This document shows positions 1-8,368 of a stretch of 57,470 bases of DNA, one piece after another. How positions within the stretch are numbered: position 1 is the first letter of the stretch; every line of letters starts with the position of its first letter. The position numbers and the translations under genes are program-made. Source of the DNA: Magnetospirillum fulvum (GTDB lineage Bacteria > Pseudomonadota > Alphaproteobacteria > Rhodospirillales > Magnetospirillaceae); the NCBI RefSeq assembly GCF_900108475.1, contig NZ_FNWO01000016.1, positions 1-57,470 of the forward strand, written 5' to 3'. The notes under the pieces are model-generated. The model ran no database searches and was not told the DNA's origin. It worked only from the letters and a program-made list of their open reading frames with translations.

Positions 1-50
1 AATCGTTGCCAATTTCCGTCCCGCTTCAGTGCGGGCCCCGCCGCAGCGGG

Positions 51-322
51 GAGGCCGGTTTATAATCGGCCCGGCCGGCCGTGTCAATCTCTTTTTTCGC
101 TCCGCGGCGATTTCCGTTTCCGGTCTTCGCCGCCGCCTCAGAACCACCGGCTCCGAAACAGCGAGGCGCGGTTTCTATCCCGCCCCGGTCTCCGTGTCAA
201 CTGCTTTTTTCTGCAATCCGCAGAAGCCGTTAACCCTTCAACCCCCGCCGTTTCAAACCCGAAGGTTCGTCCCGGCGAGGCGCGGTTTATAGGCCCCACA
301 CCCAACCCCGTCAACAGCCTTC
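51..322. repeat. Three degenerate tandem repeats of about 113 bp
   Basis: Three similar blocks begin at 51, 163 and 277, so the spacing is 112 and 114 bases. Each block starts with GAGGC(C/G)CGGTTT or close to it, continues with a C-rich stretch, then carries GTCAA followed by a pyrimidine/T run. The core of each block is about 47 bases; the spacers between cores are poorly conserved. No protein is supported here: the 112-base step breaks any shared reading frame. Similar elements recur in intergenic DNA of Rhodospirillales as far as I recall, but their role is unknown to me. The T runs could give transcription termination for a gene lying left of the window. Confidence 0.55.
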
Positions 323-550
323 TCAACAAATTCGTAACTTTTCTCGATCTCGGCCGGATCATAGGCCCAGGCCACGCTCATTCGTTACAGAATAGAGGAT
401 AGCATGCAGCGTTCGCCTTCATCCCTGCCAATTCTTCATCGTTCGTTTGCGCCAGGAGCAGATGTTACCCCCCTCTCGAGCCGCTTTCCGTCTGGCGTCA
501 AACATTAGATCAGCATAATATTTCGTCTCCTTAATATGGAGAACGCCGCC
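323..550. other. Non-coding stretch upstream of the rhodanese pair
   Basis: I find no convincing gene here. The right end is visibly AT-richer; the segment around 505-535 contains CATAATAT, which could serve as a -10 element for the rhodanese operon, but I see no convincing -35 partner. A GGAG at 538-541 is the likely ribosome binding site for the gene starting at 551. Confidence 0.4.
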
Positions 551-913
551 ATGAGCGAAACCGGATTGGTCGATCTGTCCCCCATCGACGCCAAAAGCTG
601 GCTGGACCAGGGGATTGCGATTCTGATCGATGTGCGCGAGCCCTATGAATATGGATTCGAGCGGATTCCCGGAGCGCTGCTCTCCCCGCTCGCCACCTTC
701 GATCCGGCCGCGCTGCCGTGCGGTGGCCCCCAGAAGATCGTGCTGCAATGTGGGACATCAAAGCGGTCGGGCATCGCGGGCCAGCGGATGATCGATGCTG
801 GCTGCGCCGTCGTCTACCACATCAAAGGTGGGCTGGCGGCCTGGAAGGAAGCCGGTCTCCCCCTGCTCGGGATCAATCCGACCACCGGTGCCATTGAGGC
901 GAAGACACCGTGA
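551..913 (+). CDS. Cytoplasmic rhodanese-domain protein
   Basis: A single rhodanese domain of 120 aa, without signal peptide, fills the protein. The family moves sulfane sulfur from a donor such as thiosulfate or a persulfide to an acceptor through a Cys-persulfide. The structural DVREPYEY motif lies at about residues 27-34, and the active-site loop CGTSKRS starts at Cys67. The start at 551 was chosen over an in-frame ATG at 536 because GGAG at 538-541 is well placed for 551. The stop TGA (911-913) overlaps the ATG of the next gene, so the two rhodaneses are translationally coupled. The physiological acceptor cannot be told from sequence. Confidence 0.88.
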   Translation: MSETGLVDLSPIDAKSWLDQGIAILIDVREPYEYGFERIPGALLSPLATFDPAALPCGGPQKIVLQCGTSKRSGIAGQRMIDAGCAVVYHIKGGLAAWKEAGLPLLGINPTTGAIEAKTP

Positions 914-1359
914 TGATCTCGTCCTGGTTCCGCCTCCCTCTCTTGGCCGTTCTCATTGTCTTATTGTGTGGAAGTGCGGCGGGAGCGGCGGACATGACGC
1001 TGTCTCCGACCGAGGCCAGCGCCCAAGTCGCGGCGGGAACGATGGCTTTGATTGATGTCCGCACCCCGGAGGAATGGCGTCAGACCGGGGTACCGGTGGG
1101 GGCCAAGCGGCTCGATTACCGCAATCGGACCGGAGAGAGGCAATTCGTCGAGCGGATCGTCGCGATGGTCGGGGGAGACCGCAACGCCCCGCTGGCGATC
1201 ATCTGCCGCAGCGGCAACCGCTCGGCCCAAGTGCAGACCCTGCTGATCGAAAACGGCTTCACCCGGGTTGTCAATGTCCAGGAAGGAATGCTGGGCAGCG
1301 CGGCCGGACCCGGCTGGCTGCGACGTGGCTTGCCGGTCGAACCCTGCCCGACCTGTTAA
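913..1359 (+). CDS. Exported rhodanese-domain protein
   Basis: This 148-aa protein has an N-terminal hydrophobic signal segment (about residues 7-25, probable cleavage after AGA) followed by one rhodanese domain. The DVRTPEEW motif lies near residue 48, and Cys98 sits in the active-site loop CRSGNRS. It is therefore likely a periplasmic sulfurtransferase. It follows the cytoplasmic rhodanese with a one-base stop/start overlap, which suggests paired sulfur handling on the two sides of the inner membrane. A GTG at 910 is an alternative start adding one residue. The C-terminal CPTC gives a possible extra disulfide or metal site. Confidence 0.85.
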   Translation: MISSWFRLPLLAVLIVLLCGSAAGAADMTLSPTEASAQVAAGTMALIDVRTPEEWRQTGVPVGAKRLDYRNRTGERQFVERIVAMVGGDRNAPLAIICRSGNRSAQVQTLLIENGFTRVVNVQEGMLGSAAGPGWLRRGLPVEPCPTC

Positions 1360-1424
1360 GGACGGTCACGACCCTCGCATCGCCTGCGCAGAACGTGGCA
1401 ATGAGGCTTGCCGTCGCGAGTGAT

Positions 1425-1446
1425 GTGTTATGTTATAACGTATCAC
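1425..1446. promoter_or_regulatory. Zur-like operator upstream of the zinc-binding protein gene
   Basis: The 22-base segment GTGTTATGTTATAACGTATC plus AC is an imperfect dyad around TTATAA with only two mismatched pairs. It matches the general form of proteobacterial Zur boxes (GTTATGTTATAACATAAC-like). It lies 25 bases before the start codon of a ZnuA-type gene, where zinc-loaded Zur would block transcription. Confidence 0.75.
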
Positions 1447-1470
1447 TCGCGTCCCGGAGGCCATCTTACC

Positions 1471-2400
1471 ATGCTTTCCCGTCTTGCCCTTTTGTCCGCG
1501 CTGCTGATCGCGGTCTGCGGTCCCGCCTTGGCCGAACCGTTGAAGGTTGTCGCCAGCTTCTCGATCCTGGGCGACATGGTGCGCCAGATCGGCGGCGATC
1601 AGGTCGAGGTCACCACACTGGTCGGCCCCAGCGGTGACGCCCACGTCTATCAACCGACGCCGAGCGACGCCAAAGCGGTGGCCGAGGCCGATCTGATCGT
1701 CGTCAACGGATTGGGGTTCGAAGGCTGGTTCGACCGCTTGTTCAAGACGGCGGGCGGCAAGGCGCGGGTGGTGGTGGCCTCGACCGGGGTCAAGCCGCTG
1801 ACGATGGAGGATGAGGATCATCCGAAATCTCTCCACAGCCACGGCCACGATCATGACCACGAAGGCGCAGCCGATCCTCATGCCTGGCAATCGCTGGCCA
1901 ATGGACGGATGTATGCGACCACGATCGGCGCGGCGCTGGCCCAGGTCGCCCCCGATCGGGCCGAACAGTTCCAGACGGCGGCAGCAGCCTACGCGCAGCG
2001 TTTGGGCGTGCTGGAATCCTGGGTGCAGCGGGAATTGTCCGAGATTCCGAAATCCGAGCGCAAGGTCATCACCAGCCACGACGCTTTTGGCTATTTCGGG
2101 AAAACCTACGGAATCGAATTCGTGGCTCCGGTCGGGATCAGCACCGAGGCCGAGCCGACGGCGAAGGACGTCGCCGCCCTGATCCGCCAAATGAAAGCGA
2201 ACAAGATCCGCGCCGTCTTCATTGAAGCAATGACCGATCCCCGTTTGATCCAGCAGATCGCCAAGGATGGCCGCGGCACGGTCGGTGGCAGCCTTTATTC
2301 GGATTCGCTGTCGGCGGCGGACGGCCCCGCCGCGACCTATGAGGCGATGTTCCGCCACAATGTCGGTGCGTTGAAGGCCGCCCTGACACCTCGGGGCTGA
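1471..2400 (+). CDS. znuA: Zinc ABC transporter substrate-binding protein (ZnuA-like)
   Basis: This 309-aa exported protein of the TroA/ZnuA cluster 9 family binds Zn(II) in the periplasm and delivers it to an ABC permease. A signal peptide covers residues 1-21 (cleavage after PALA). Likely metal ligands are His58 (DAHVYQPTPSD), His137 (DPHAWQ) and a His in TSHDAFGYF. Between the first two lies a His/Asp-rich loop (about 114-135, HSHGHDHDHEG), typical of zinc rather than manganese binders. The start at 1471 has a CGGAGG site ten bases upstream. A Zur-like dyad precedes it. No permease or ATPase gene is next to it, so it must use components encoded elsewhere. Confidence 0.9.
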   Translation: MLSRLALLSALLIAVCGPALAEPLKVVASFSILGDMVRQIGGDQVEVTTLVGPSGDAHVYQPTPSDAKAVAEADLIVVNGLGFEGWFDRLFKTAGGKARVVVASTGVKPLTMEDEDHPKSLHSHGHDHDHEGAADPHAWQSLANGRMYATTIGAALAQVAPDRAEQFQTAAAAYAQRLGVLESWVQRELSEIPKSERKVITSHDAFGYFGKTYGIEFVAPVGISTEAEPTAKDVAALIRQMKANKIRAVFIEAMTDPRLIQQIAKDGRGTVGGSLYSDSLSAADGPAATYEAMFRHNVGALKAALTPRG

Positions 2401-2408
2401 CAACCGAA

Positions 2409-2428
2409 GGGGGGGAGGACTCCCCCCC
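2409..2428. terminator. GC-only hairpin between convergent genes
   Basis: GGGGGGGA (2409-2416) can pair with TCCCCCCC (2421-2428) around a GGAC loop. It lies between the convergent znuA-like and cold-shock genes and could terminate both, although no clear T tract follows. Confidence 0.5.
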
Positions 2429-2431
2429 CGA

Positions 2432-2644
2432 TCAGTCGATCGACTTCAGATTTTCAGCCGCCATCTTGCCGCTTTTGGTGTCGGAGACCAGATCGAACCC
2501 GATCTTCTGGCCTTCGCGCAAATCGCCCAAGCCCGACCGCTCGACCGCGCTGATATGGACGAAGGCGTCCTTGCCGCCCTCATCGGGGGCGATGAAGCCG
2601 AAGCCCTTTTGGGCGTTGAACCATTTCACGGTTCCCGTAGTCAT
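2432..2644 (-). CDS. cspA: Cold-shock protein (CspA family)
   Basis: A 70-aa single cold-shock domain that binds single-stranded RNA/DNA and melts RNA structure. The RNA-binding motifs are clear: KGFGFI (RNP1, about residues 13-18) and AFVHIS (RNP2, about 27-32). Length and sequence are normal for the family. It stands alone on the minus strand and converges with the znuA-like gene. Its upstream region is long and contains a strong hairpin, fitting the post-transcriptional control usual for csp messages. A second copy lies at 15914-16123. Confidence 0.95.
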   Translation of the reverse strand: MTTGTVKWFNAQKGFGFIAPDEGGKDAFVHISAVERSGLGDLREGQKIGFDLVSDTKSGKMAAENLKSID

Positions 2645-3026
2645 CAGGAAACCCTTTCAAGAACGGAGGAATCCTTTTCCCGCGCGTGCGGGAAAGGGCT
2701 GGCGCACGGTCAGGCGGGAAGATCATGCGCGTGGCTCCGACATTATCGGCGCTCTACAGATCCATCACTCCGTGTCGGAGACATGGTTGCTCTGAAAAGA
2801 ACGACATATCAACCTTAATAAAATTCAACCGCTATTATCCAGCCAATTTGGCGAAGATTTCATCACCGACAGCCTCCGCGTCGATCGCGCCCCTCTCATA
2901 ACCGGGGATGACAGCAGGTTTGCACGATATCCACCACCCCCTCGGCAAAGGGACGCGGTGAGACGGAGGGGCTGACGGCGTCTTTAACGCTGGCGTCGGC
3001 ACCGGACGCGCCTTTATCCTGAGGCG
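2645..3026 (-). promoter_or_regulatory. Long leader of the cold-shock gene with hairpin; otherwise non-coding
   Basis: The stretch between the divergent csp and deacetylase genes has no supported coding sequence. CCTTTTCCCGC (2673-2683) and GCGGGAAAGG (2688-2697) form a near-perfect hairpin about 30 bases upstream of the csp start codon. It would sit in the csp leader RNA close to the ribosome binding site. The part around 2800-2850 is AT-richer and may contain the csp promoter. Confidence 0.5.
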
Positions 3027-3869
3027 ATGACCAGTCCCTCCCTGACCCTGTGCGCCGACGATTACGGCCTTGCCCCCGGCGTCGGCCGCGCCATCCGCGC
3101 CCTGATCGAGGCCGGACGCCTTCAGGCGACCGGTTGCATGACCGCCGGGCCGTTCTGGCCGGACGAAGCCGCTCTGCTGCGCCCGCTGACTGGGCGGGCC
3201 GAGTTCGGCGTTCACCTGACCCTGACCGACCACGCCCCGCTCGCCCCCCTGCCCGCTTTGGCCCCGGACGGTCGTTTTCCCCCGCTGGGACGGCTGTTGA
3301 AGCTGTCGCTGCTGCGCCGCCTCGACCGCGCCGAGATCGCCGCCGAACTGGAACGCCAGATCGATTCGTTCGAAGCGGCGATGGGACGCGCTCCCGACTT
3401 TCTCGATGGCCATCACCACGTCCACCAATTGCCGGTGGTGCGGGACGTCGTGCTCGATCTGGCAGCGCGGCGGCTGGCCCCCGGCGGTTGGGTGCGGTCG
3501 TGCTGGGACAATCCGCTATCGATCCTGGGGCGCGGCATCGACCCGTTCCGCGCCGGACTGATCGCGGTGCTGGGCATCGGGCTGCGGCTGGGGCTGCGCC
3601 GGGCCGGAATCCCCCATAATCGTCGCTTTCGCGGCGTCTATGATTTTTCCGGCCGGGTTCCCTATCCGGCGCTGTTCGAACGCTTCACCGACCGCCCCGG
3701 TCCGGGCACCCTGGTGATGTGTCATCCCGGCGAGATCGACGACGCCTTGCGCGCCTGCGAGCGGCTGACCGACCAGCGCGCGGTCGAGTACGCCTACCTT
3801 GCCTCGGACGCGATGGAAGCCGCACTGACGGATCGGGGCCTCAGTCTGGCACCGCTGCCCCGGGCATGA
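3027..3869 (+). CDS. hpnK: ChbG/HpnK (YdjC-like) family carbohydrate deacetylase
   Basis: This 280-aa protein belongs to the YdjC/ChbG/HpnK family of metal-dependent deacetylases, which remove N-acetyl groups from amino sugars. The metal-binding pattern is visible: ADDYG with Asp11/Asp12, His63 in GVHLTL, and the DGHHHVHQLP motif (His129-His133). The closest group I recognise is HpnK, the hopanoid-associated deacetylase acting on N-acetylglucosaminyl-hopanoids. Its usual hpn neighbours are not here, so the HpnK name is tentative. It overlaps the following MFS gene by ATGA, so the two are co-translated. No signal peptide is seen. Confidence 0.8.
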   Translation: MTSPSLTLCADDYGLAPGVGRAIRALIEAGRLQATGCMTAGPFWPDEAALLRPLTGRAEFGVHLTLTDHAPLAPLPALAPDGRFPPLGRLLKLSLLRRLDRAEIAAELERQIDSFEAAMGRAPDFLDGHHHVHQLPVVRDVVLDLAARRLAPGGWVRSCWDNPLSILGRGIDPFRAGLIAVLGIGLRLGLRRAGIPHNRRFRGVYDFSGRVPYPALFERFTDRPGPGTLVMCHPGEIDDALRACERLTDQRAVEYAYLASDAMEAALTDRGLSLAPLPRA

Positions 3870-5023
3870 ACGGCGCGGGGCAGGCGACGCGGCTGGCAAC
3901 CTATTATGCCGCCCTGTTCGCGATCATCGGCATCCTGGCCCCGTTCTGGCCGCTGTGGCTGTCGTCCCGGGGGTTAAGCCCGTCCGAGATCGGGATTCTG
4001 ATCGCCTTTACCTACCTCACCCGGCTGGTCGCCAATCCGCTGGTCGGCCATTGGGTCGATCATCGCGGCGACCGCAAACGGCCGATGCTGATCCTGGCGG
4101 CGGCGGCGGCGGCGCTGTGCCTGCTGTTCCCGCTGGCCTGGGGCTTCTGGCCGATCCTGATCGTGACCCTGCTGGTGTTCCTGCCGTTCAACGGATTGAT
4201 GCCGGTGGGCGACAGTCTGGTGCTGATGGTCGCCGCCCGCGAGAAGCTCGATTACGGCCGGGTGCGGCTGTGGGGCTCGCTCGCCTTTATCGCCACCGCC
4301 TCGACGGTCGGACATGTGCTGGAGGTGTGGCCCGCCGACACCCTTGCCTGGATGTTTTTCGCGCTTCTGCTCGGCCTGACCCTGACCTGCACGGCGTTGC
4401 CCGATGCCCGCGTCCCGCTGCGCGAGCGGCCGCCGCCGCTGCGGCCGCTGCTGGGGTCGGGGTTGTTCCTGCTGTTTCTCGCCGCGACCGCGCTGAACCA
4501 GACCGCCCACACCGTCTATTACGGCTTTGCCACCCTGCATTGGAAGGCGGCGGGCCTGTCGGACGCGACGATCGGATTGCTGTGGTCGGAAGGAGTCGTC
4601 GCCGAGATCGTCTTGTTCTCGCTCAGCGGCCGGGCGGTGGCGCTGGTGGGACCGGCGGGGCTGATCCTGACGGCAGGGCTGTGCGGAATCGTCCGCTGGA
4701 CTGTGCTGGGAGCGACCACCGAACCAGCGCTGCTCGCTCTGGCCCAGCTTCTCCACGCCGCCACCTTCGGCTGCGCTCATCTGGGGGCGATGCATTTTAT
4801 CCAGAGAGCGGTGCCGCCGTCTTTGTCGGTCCGCGCCCAGGGCCTGTTCGCAGCGATATCGGTCGGGCTGGCCCCCGGTCTGGTGATTGCGGCGACCGGG
4901 CCTTTGTACGAATGGCTGGGCGGCGAGGCGTTCTGGGTGATGGCAGCTCTGTCCGCCGCCTCGGCGTTAACGGCGTGGCCGCTGCTGCGGCGCTGGCGTG
5001 GCGGCCGCCTGATCGCGGCCTAA
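3866..5023 (+). CDS. MFS transporter (MFS_1-like, HcaT-type)
   Basis: A 385-aa integral membrane protein with about twelve hydrophobic segments. The typical MFS loop 2-3 signature appears as GHWVDHRGDRKRPM around residues 60-75. The overall pattern resembles the MFS_1-like group that contains HcaT and nucleoside/proton symporters. The substrate is unknown. The start at 3866 makes ATGA with the stop of the deacetylase gene, so the pair is likely an operon, and transport of a sugar- or hopanoid-related compound is possible but unproven. A weak hairpin at 5043-5056 follows the gene. Confidence 0.82.
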   Translation: MNGAGQATRLATYYAALFAIIGILAPFWPLWLSSRGLSPSEIGILIAFTYLTRLVANPLVGHWVDHRGDRKRPMLILAAAAAALCLLFPLAWGFWPILIVTLLVFLPFNGLMPVGDSLVLMVAAREKLDYGRVRLWGSLAFIATASTVGHVLEVWPADTLAWMFFALLLGLTLTCTALPDARVPLRERPPPLRPLLGSGLFLLFLAATALNQTAHTVYYGFATLHWKAAGLSDATIGLLWSEGVVAEIVLFSLSGRAVALVGPAGLILTAGLCGIVRWTVLGATTEPALLALAQLLHAATFGCAHLGAMHFIQRAVPPSLSVRAQGLFAAISVGLAPGLVIAATGPLYEWLGGEAFWVMAALSAASALTAWPLLRRWRGGRLIAA

Positions 5024-5158
5024 TCCCTGCCCGAGCCGGGATCGGGCCTTGGCCCGTCTTGTCATCGCCCGCCCCTCCCCCAATCTAACATTGGGTGAAG
5101 ACACCCGGATCGGCACACATGGGATGCCGTCCGGACGGTCTTTCGAGGGAGCACGGGC

Positions 5159-5653
5159 ATGCTGACCAGACGACATCTCCTTTGGGCCGGATCGAGCGGC
5201 CTTGCCCTGCTGGCGTTGGCCGAAGGAATGTTCAGTTCGCGCGCCCGCGCTGGCGACGATTTCCCCATCCACCACACTGCCAAGGAGTGGCGCAGCATGC
5301 TGACACCGGAGCAATACGCCGTTCTGCGCGAAGAAGCGACCGAGCGTCCGTTTTCCAGCCCCCTCAACAGCGAACACCGCGCCGGAGAGTTTTCCTGTGC
5401 CGGATGCGACCAGCCCCTGTTCGATTCGGGCACGAAGTTCGACAGCGGCACCGGCTGGCCCAGCTTTTGGGCACCGAAGGACAATGCGGTCGCCACTACC
5501 ACCGATTACAAGATCGGGCTTGCCCGCACCGAGGTTCATTGCAGCAAGTGCGGCGGCCATCTCGGCCACGTTTTCAACGATGGCCCGGCCCCGACCGGCC
5601 TGCGCTATTGCATGAACGGAACGGCGCTGACCTTCACACCCAAAACCACCTGA
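5159..5653 (+). CDS. msrB: Exported peptide-methionine (R)-S-oxide reductase
   Basis: This 164-aa MsrB reduces methionine-R-sulfoxide in proteins. Zinc ligands Cys80/Cys83 (CAGC) and Cys128/Cys131 (CSKC) are present. The catalytic Cys151 lies in RYCMNG, where most homologues have RYCVNS. Residues 1-31 form a signal sequence with a twin-arginine motif (TRRHLLWAG), so it is probably exported folded and zinc-loaded by Tat. GAGGGA at 5145-5150 supports the start. It precedes the DipZ-like gene by 19 bases; that protein could supply electrons across the membrane to this reductase. Confidence 0.92.
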   Translation: MLTRRHLLWAGSSGLALLALAEGMFSSRARAGDDFPIHHTAKEWRSMLTPEQYAVLREEATERPFSSPLNSEHRAGEFSCAGCDQPLFDSGTKFDSGTGWPSFWAPKDNAVATTTDYKIGLARTEVHCSKCGGHLGHVFNDGPAPTGLRYCMNGTALTFTPKTT

Positions 5654-5672
5654 ATCGTCGCGGGGTCGCCCG

Positions 5673-7409
5673 ATGCTGTTGTTCGCCATCGCTTATCTCG
5701 CCGGAGGGCTGACGATCCTCAGCCCCTGCATCTTGCCGGTGCTGCCGTTCGTGTTTGCGGGCGCGGACCGGCCGTTCCGGCGGAGCGGACTGCCGATGCT
5801 GGCGGGGATGGCGCTGACCTTCGCTTTGATCGCGACGCTGGCGGCGGTCGGCGGACATTGGGCGATCGAGGCGAACCAGGCCGGGCGATGGGCCGCGCTG
5901 GCCCTCTTGGCGTTGTTCGGACTGGCGTTGGTGTGGCCCGGTCTGGCCGAGCGGATCTCTCGTCCGCTGGTCGCGCTGGGCGGGCGCCTGTCCCAGGCGG
6001 CGGAGCGCGACGACGGCACGCAGCGCGGAGAAATCCTGCGCCCGGTGCTGCTCGGAATCGCGACCGGTCTGGTGTGGGCTCCCTGCGCCGGGCCGGTTCT
6101 GGGTGTGATTCTCACCGCCGCCGCGTTGGACGGAGCCAGCGTCCACACCACCCTGCTGCTCGCCGCCTATGCCGCCGGAGCGGCGACCTCGCTGGCGGCG
6201 GCGCTGCTGCTGGGCCGCCGGGTCTTTGAGACAATGAAGCGCTTCCTGGGACTCGGCACATGGCTACGGCGCGGCCTCGGCGGCGCGGTGCTGGCCGGGG
6301 TTGTCGTCATCGGGCTGGGACTGGATACCGGATTGCTCGGCCGCCTGTCGCTGCCGGGAACCGTTGCAATCGAGCAGACCCTGCTCGACCGGCTTGGCCC
6401 CGCTCCGGGGATGCTGGCGGCAATGGCGGCGTCGGACAACGCTTTGCCGGTCGAGGGCACCCTGCCGTCGCTGGCCGGGGCGACGGCGTGGCTCAACTCC
6501 CCGCCGCTCAGTTCGGACAGCCTGCGCGGCAAGGTCGTTCTGGTCGATTTCTGGACTTATTCCTGCATCAATTGCCTGCGCGCCCTGCCCCACGTCCGAG
6601 CCTGGGCCGAAAAATACCGCGAGGCCGGTCTGGTGGTGCTGGGCATCCACGCCCCGGAATTCGCCTTCGAGAAATCGCTGTCGAACGTCCGTGAGGCCGT
6701 GCGCGATCTGAACGTCACCTATCCGGTCGCGATCGACAACGACTACGCCCTGTGGCGGGGCTTCAACAATCATTACTGGCCAGCTCATTACCTGATCGAC
6801 CGCGAGGGCCGCATCCGCTACCACCATTTCGGCGAGGGGAATTACGACCGTACCGAAGAGGTGGTCCGCCAATTGCTGGCCGAGACCGGGCATTCCCTTC
6901 CCCCCGCCACCGATGCGGTCGATAGCCGGGGCATCCACGCTCCCGCCGACTTTGCCACGCTGGCCTCGCCCGAGACCTATCTCGGCCATGACCGCGCCGA
7001 GAATTTCCGCTCGCCCGGCGGCATCGTCCCCGACCGGACCCAGGCCTATGCCCTTCCGGCCAAGCTGCGGCGCAACGAATGGGCCTTGGCGGGGGAGTGG
7101 CAGATCGAATCCGAACGGGCGGTCGCGGCGACAGCAGGCGGGCGGATCGTGTTTCGCTTCCACGCCCGCGACCTGCATCTGGTGCTGGGGCCGGACGAGA
7201 GCGGCACCCCGATCCGCTTCCGCGTCCGCCTCGACGGAGCCGTCCCCGGTGCCGATCACGGGATCGACACCAATGCCGAGGGAGAGGGGACGGTCAGCGG
7301 ACGGCGGCTGTATCAGTTGATTCGCCAGACCGAATCCAGCCGCGACCGCACCTTCGAAATCGAGTTCCTGTCCCCCGGACTTCAGGCTTTTGCCTTCACC
7401 TTCGGCTGA
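5673..7409 (+). CDS. dipZ: DipZ-like CcdA/thioredoxin fusion protein
   Basis: This 578-aa protein joins three parts. Residues 1 to about 230 form a CcdA/DsbD-type membrane domain with the cysteine motifs SPCILPVLPF (Cys19) and APCAGPVLG. Residues 260-410 form a periplasmic thioredoxin-like domain with Cys298-x-x-Cys301 (YSCINC). The C-terminal 160 or so residues form a beta-rich domain typical of DipZ proteins. Such proteins pass electrons from cytoplasmic thioredoxin to periplasmic thiols. Its position directly behind an exported MsrB suggests repair of oxidised periplasmic proteins; cytochrome c maturation is the alternative. Confidence 0.88.
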   Translation: MLLFAIAYLAGGLTILSPCILPVLPFVFAGADRPFRRSGLPMLAGMALTFALIATLAAVGGHWAIEANQAGRWAALALLALFGLALVWPGLAERISRPLVALGGRLSQAAERDDGTQRGEILRPVLLGIATGLVWAPCAGPVLGVILTAAALDGASVHTTLLLAAYAAGAATSLAAALLLGRRVFETMKRFLGLGTWLRRGLGGAVLAGVVVIGLGLDTGLLGRLSLPGTVAIEQTLLDRLGPAPGMLAAMAASDNALPVEGTLPSLAGATAWLNSPPLSSDSLRGKVVLVDFWTYSCINCLRALPHVRAWAEKYREAGLVVLGIHAPEFAFEKSLSNVREAVRDLNVTYPVAIDNDYALWRGFNNHYWPAHYLIDREGRIRYHHFGEGNYDRTEEVVRQLLAETGHSLPPATDAVDSRGIHAPADFATLASPETYLGHDRAENFRSPGGIVPDRTQAYALPAKLRRNEWALAGEWQIESERAVAATAGGRIVFRFHARDLHLVLGPDESGTPIRFRVRLDGAVPGADHGIDTNAEGEGTVSGRRLYQLIRQTESSRDRTFEIEFLSPGLQAFAFTFG

Positions 7410-7419
7410 TCCGCCGGGA

Positions 7420-8145
7420 TCACTTGGCCGGAGCCGGGCAGAACTTGCGCACTTCCGCCGGATCGAGCGTCCCGTTCCGGTCGAGATCGAGCGAGTCGAA
7501 GGTCAGGTTGGCCTGACGCAGGAACTCGTCGAGGCTGACCTTGAAATCGAGATTGGTGTCGGCCGACATCACCGGATCGGCTCCGGTCGGGGGCGAACTG
7601 CCCCGGTCGCCGCCGTCGCGCGGACCGCCACCGCCACCAGATGGACCGCCGCCGCCGCCGGGAGGGCCACCGCCGCCCCCTCCGCCGCCGCCGCCGCGTC
7701 CGCCCCAGCTCCCGCCGGGAAAGCCGATCCGACCGCTAAGCGCCCCGTCATCCTCGCCTTGGTCGCCGCGCGGAAAACGGGGCGGAGCCGACGGCTCGAC
7801 CACCCGGAACGGGGCGCGATAGGCCGACAATTCGTCGGCGGTGACAAACCCGTCGCCATCGCCATCCATCCGGGCGAATTGAGCCCGGGCATCGGCGAGG
7901 AAATCCTGGCGCGAGACGATGCCGCGATGGGCCGGATCGACCCGGACCGCCCATTCGTCCAGCGCCTCCTCGCAACGCTTCCACCCCAGCGCCCCCCCGG
8001 TCAATGGCTCGGCGTTGGGGCTGACGCTGGCGGCCTGCTGCGGGCGCGGGCCTCCTGGACCGCCCGGTCCTCCGGGGCCACCCGGGCCGGAACAGGCCGC
8101 AAGTCCGACGGCCACAACGACGACGCTCAACGCTTTTCCGGTCAT
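7420..8145 (-). CDS. EF-hand lipoprotein with glycine-rich linker
   Basis: A 241-aa protein with a lipoprotein signal peptide: lipobox GLAAC with Cys18 as the acylated residue. It is followed by GPGG repeats (20-33). Three EF-hand-like loops are seen at about 94-105 (DGDGDGFVTADE), 196-207 (DTNLDFKVSLDE) and 220-231 (DLDRNGTLDPAE), so calcium binding is likely. Residues 145-180 are almost pure glycine with some Pro/Ser. It is convergent with dipZ and divergent from the sensor gene at 8369. The function is unknown; it would be a calcium-responsive envelope protein. The 8146-8368 gap should hold divergent promoters, but I cannot pick them. Confidence 0.85.
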   Translation of the reverse strand: MTGKALSVVVVAVGLAACSGPGGPGGPGGPGGPRPQQAASVSPNAEPLTGGALGWKRCEEALDEWAVRVDPAHRGIVSRQDFLADARAQFARMDGDGDGFVTADELSAYRAPFRVVEPSAPPRFPRGDQGEDDGALSGRIGFPGGSWGGRGGGGGGGGGGPPGGGGGPSGGGGGPRDGGDRGSSPPTGADPVMSADTNLDFKVSLDEFLRQANLTFDSLDLDRNGTLDPAEVRKFCPAPAK

Positions 8146-8368
8146 GCCTCACCTTGGTTTGTGCCCTGGGGGCCGGACCGCCGCTTGGGGGGCGGCGCTC
8201 GCGCGCACTCAGACTAATCATACTCCAAAGGCCACACGCCAAACAGAAGCGGATTCCTGCGTTTTCGGAATAGAGCGTCCTGTCGGGCCGCGGGATTCCC
8301 CCCGTCACCCTTCCACACCGAAACGTGGTATTGCTAAGGGGTGGGATCGTGAGAGCAACGTCACTGTG

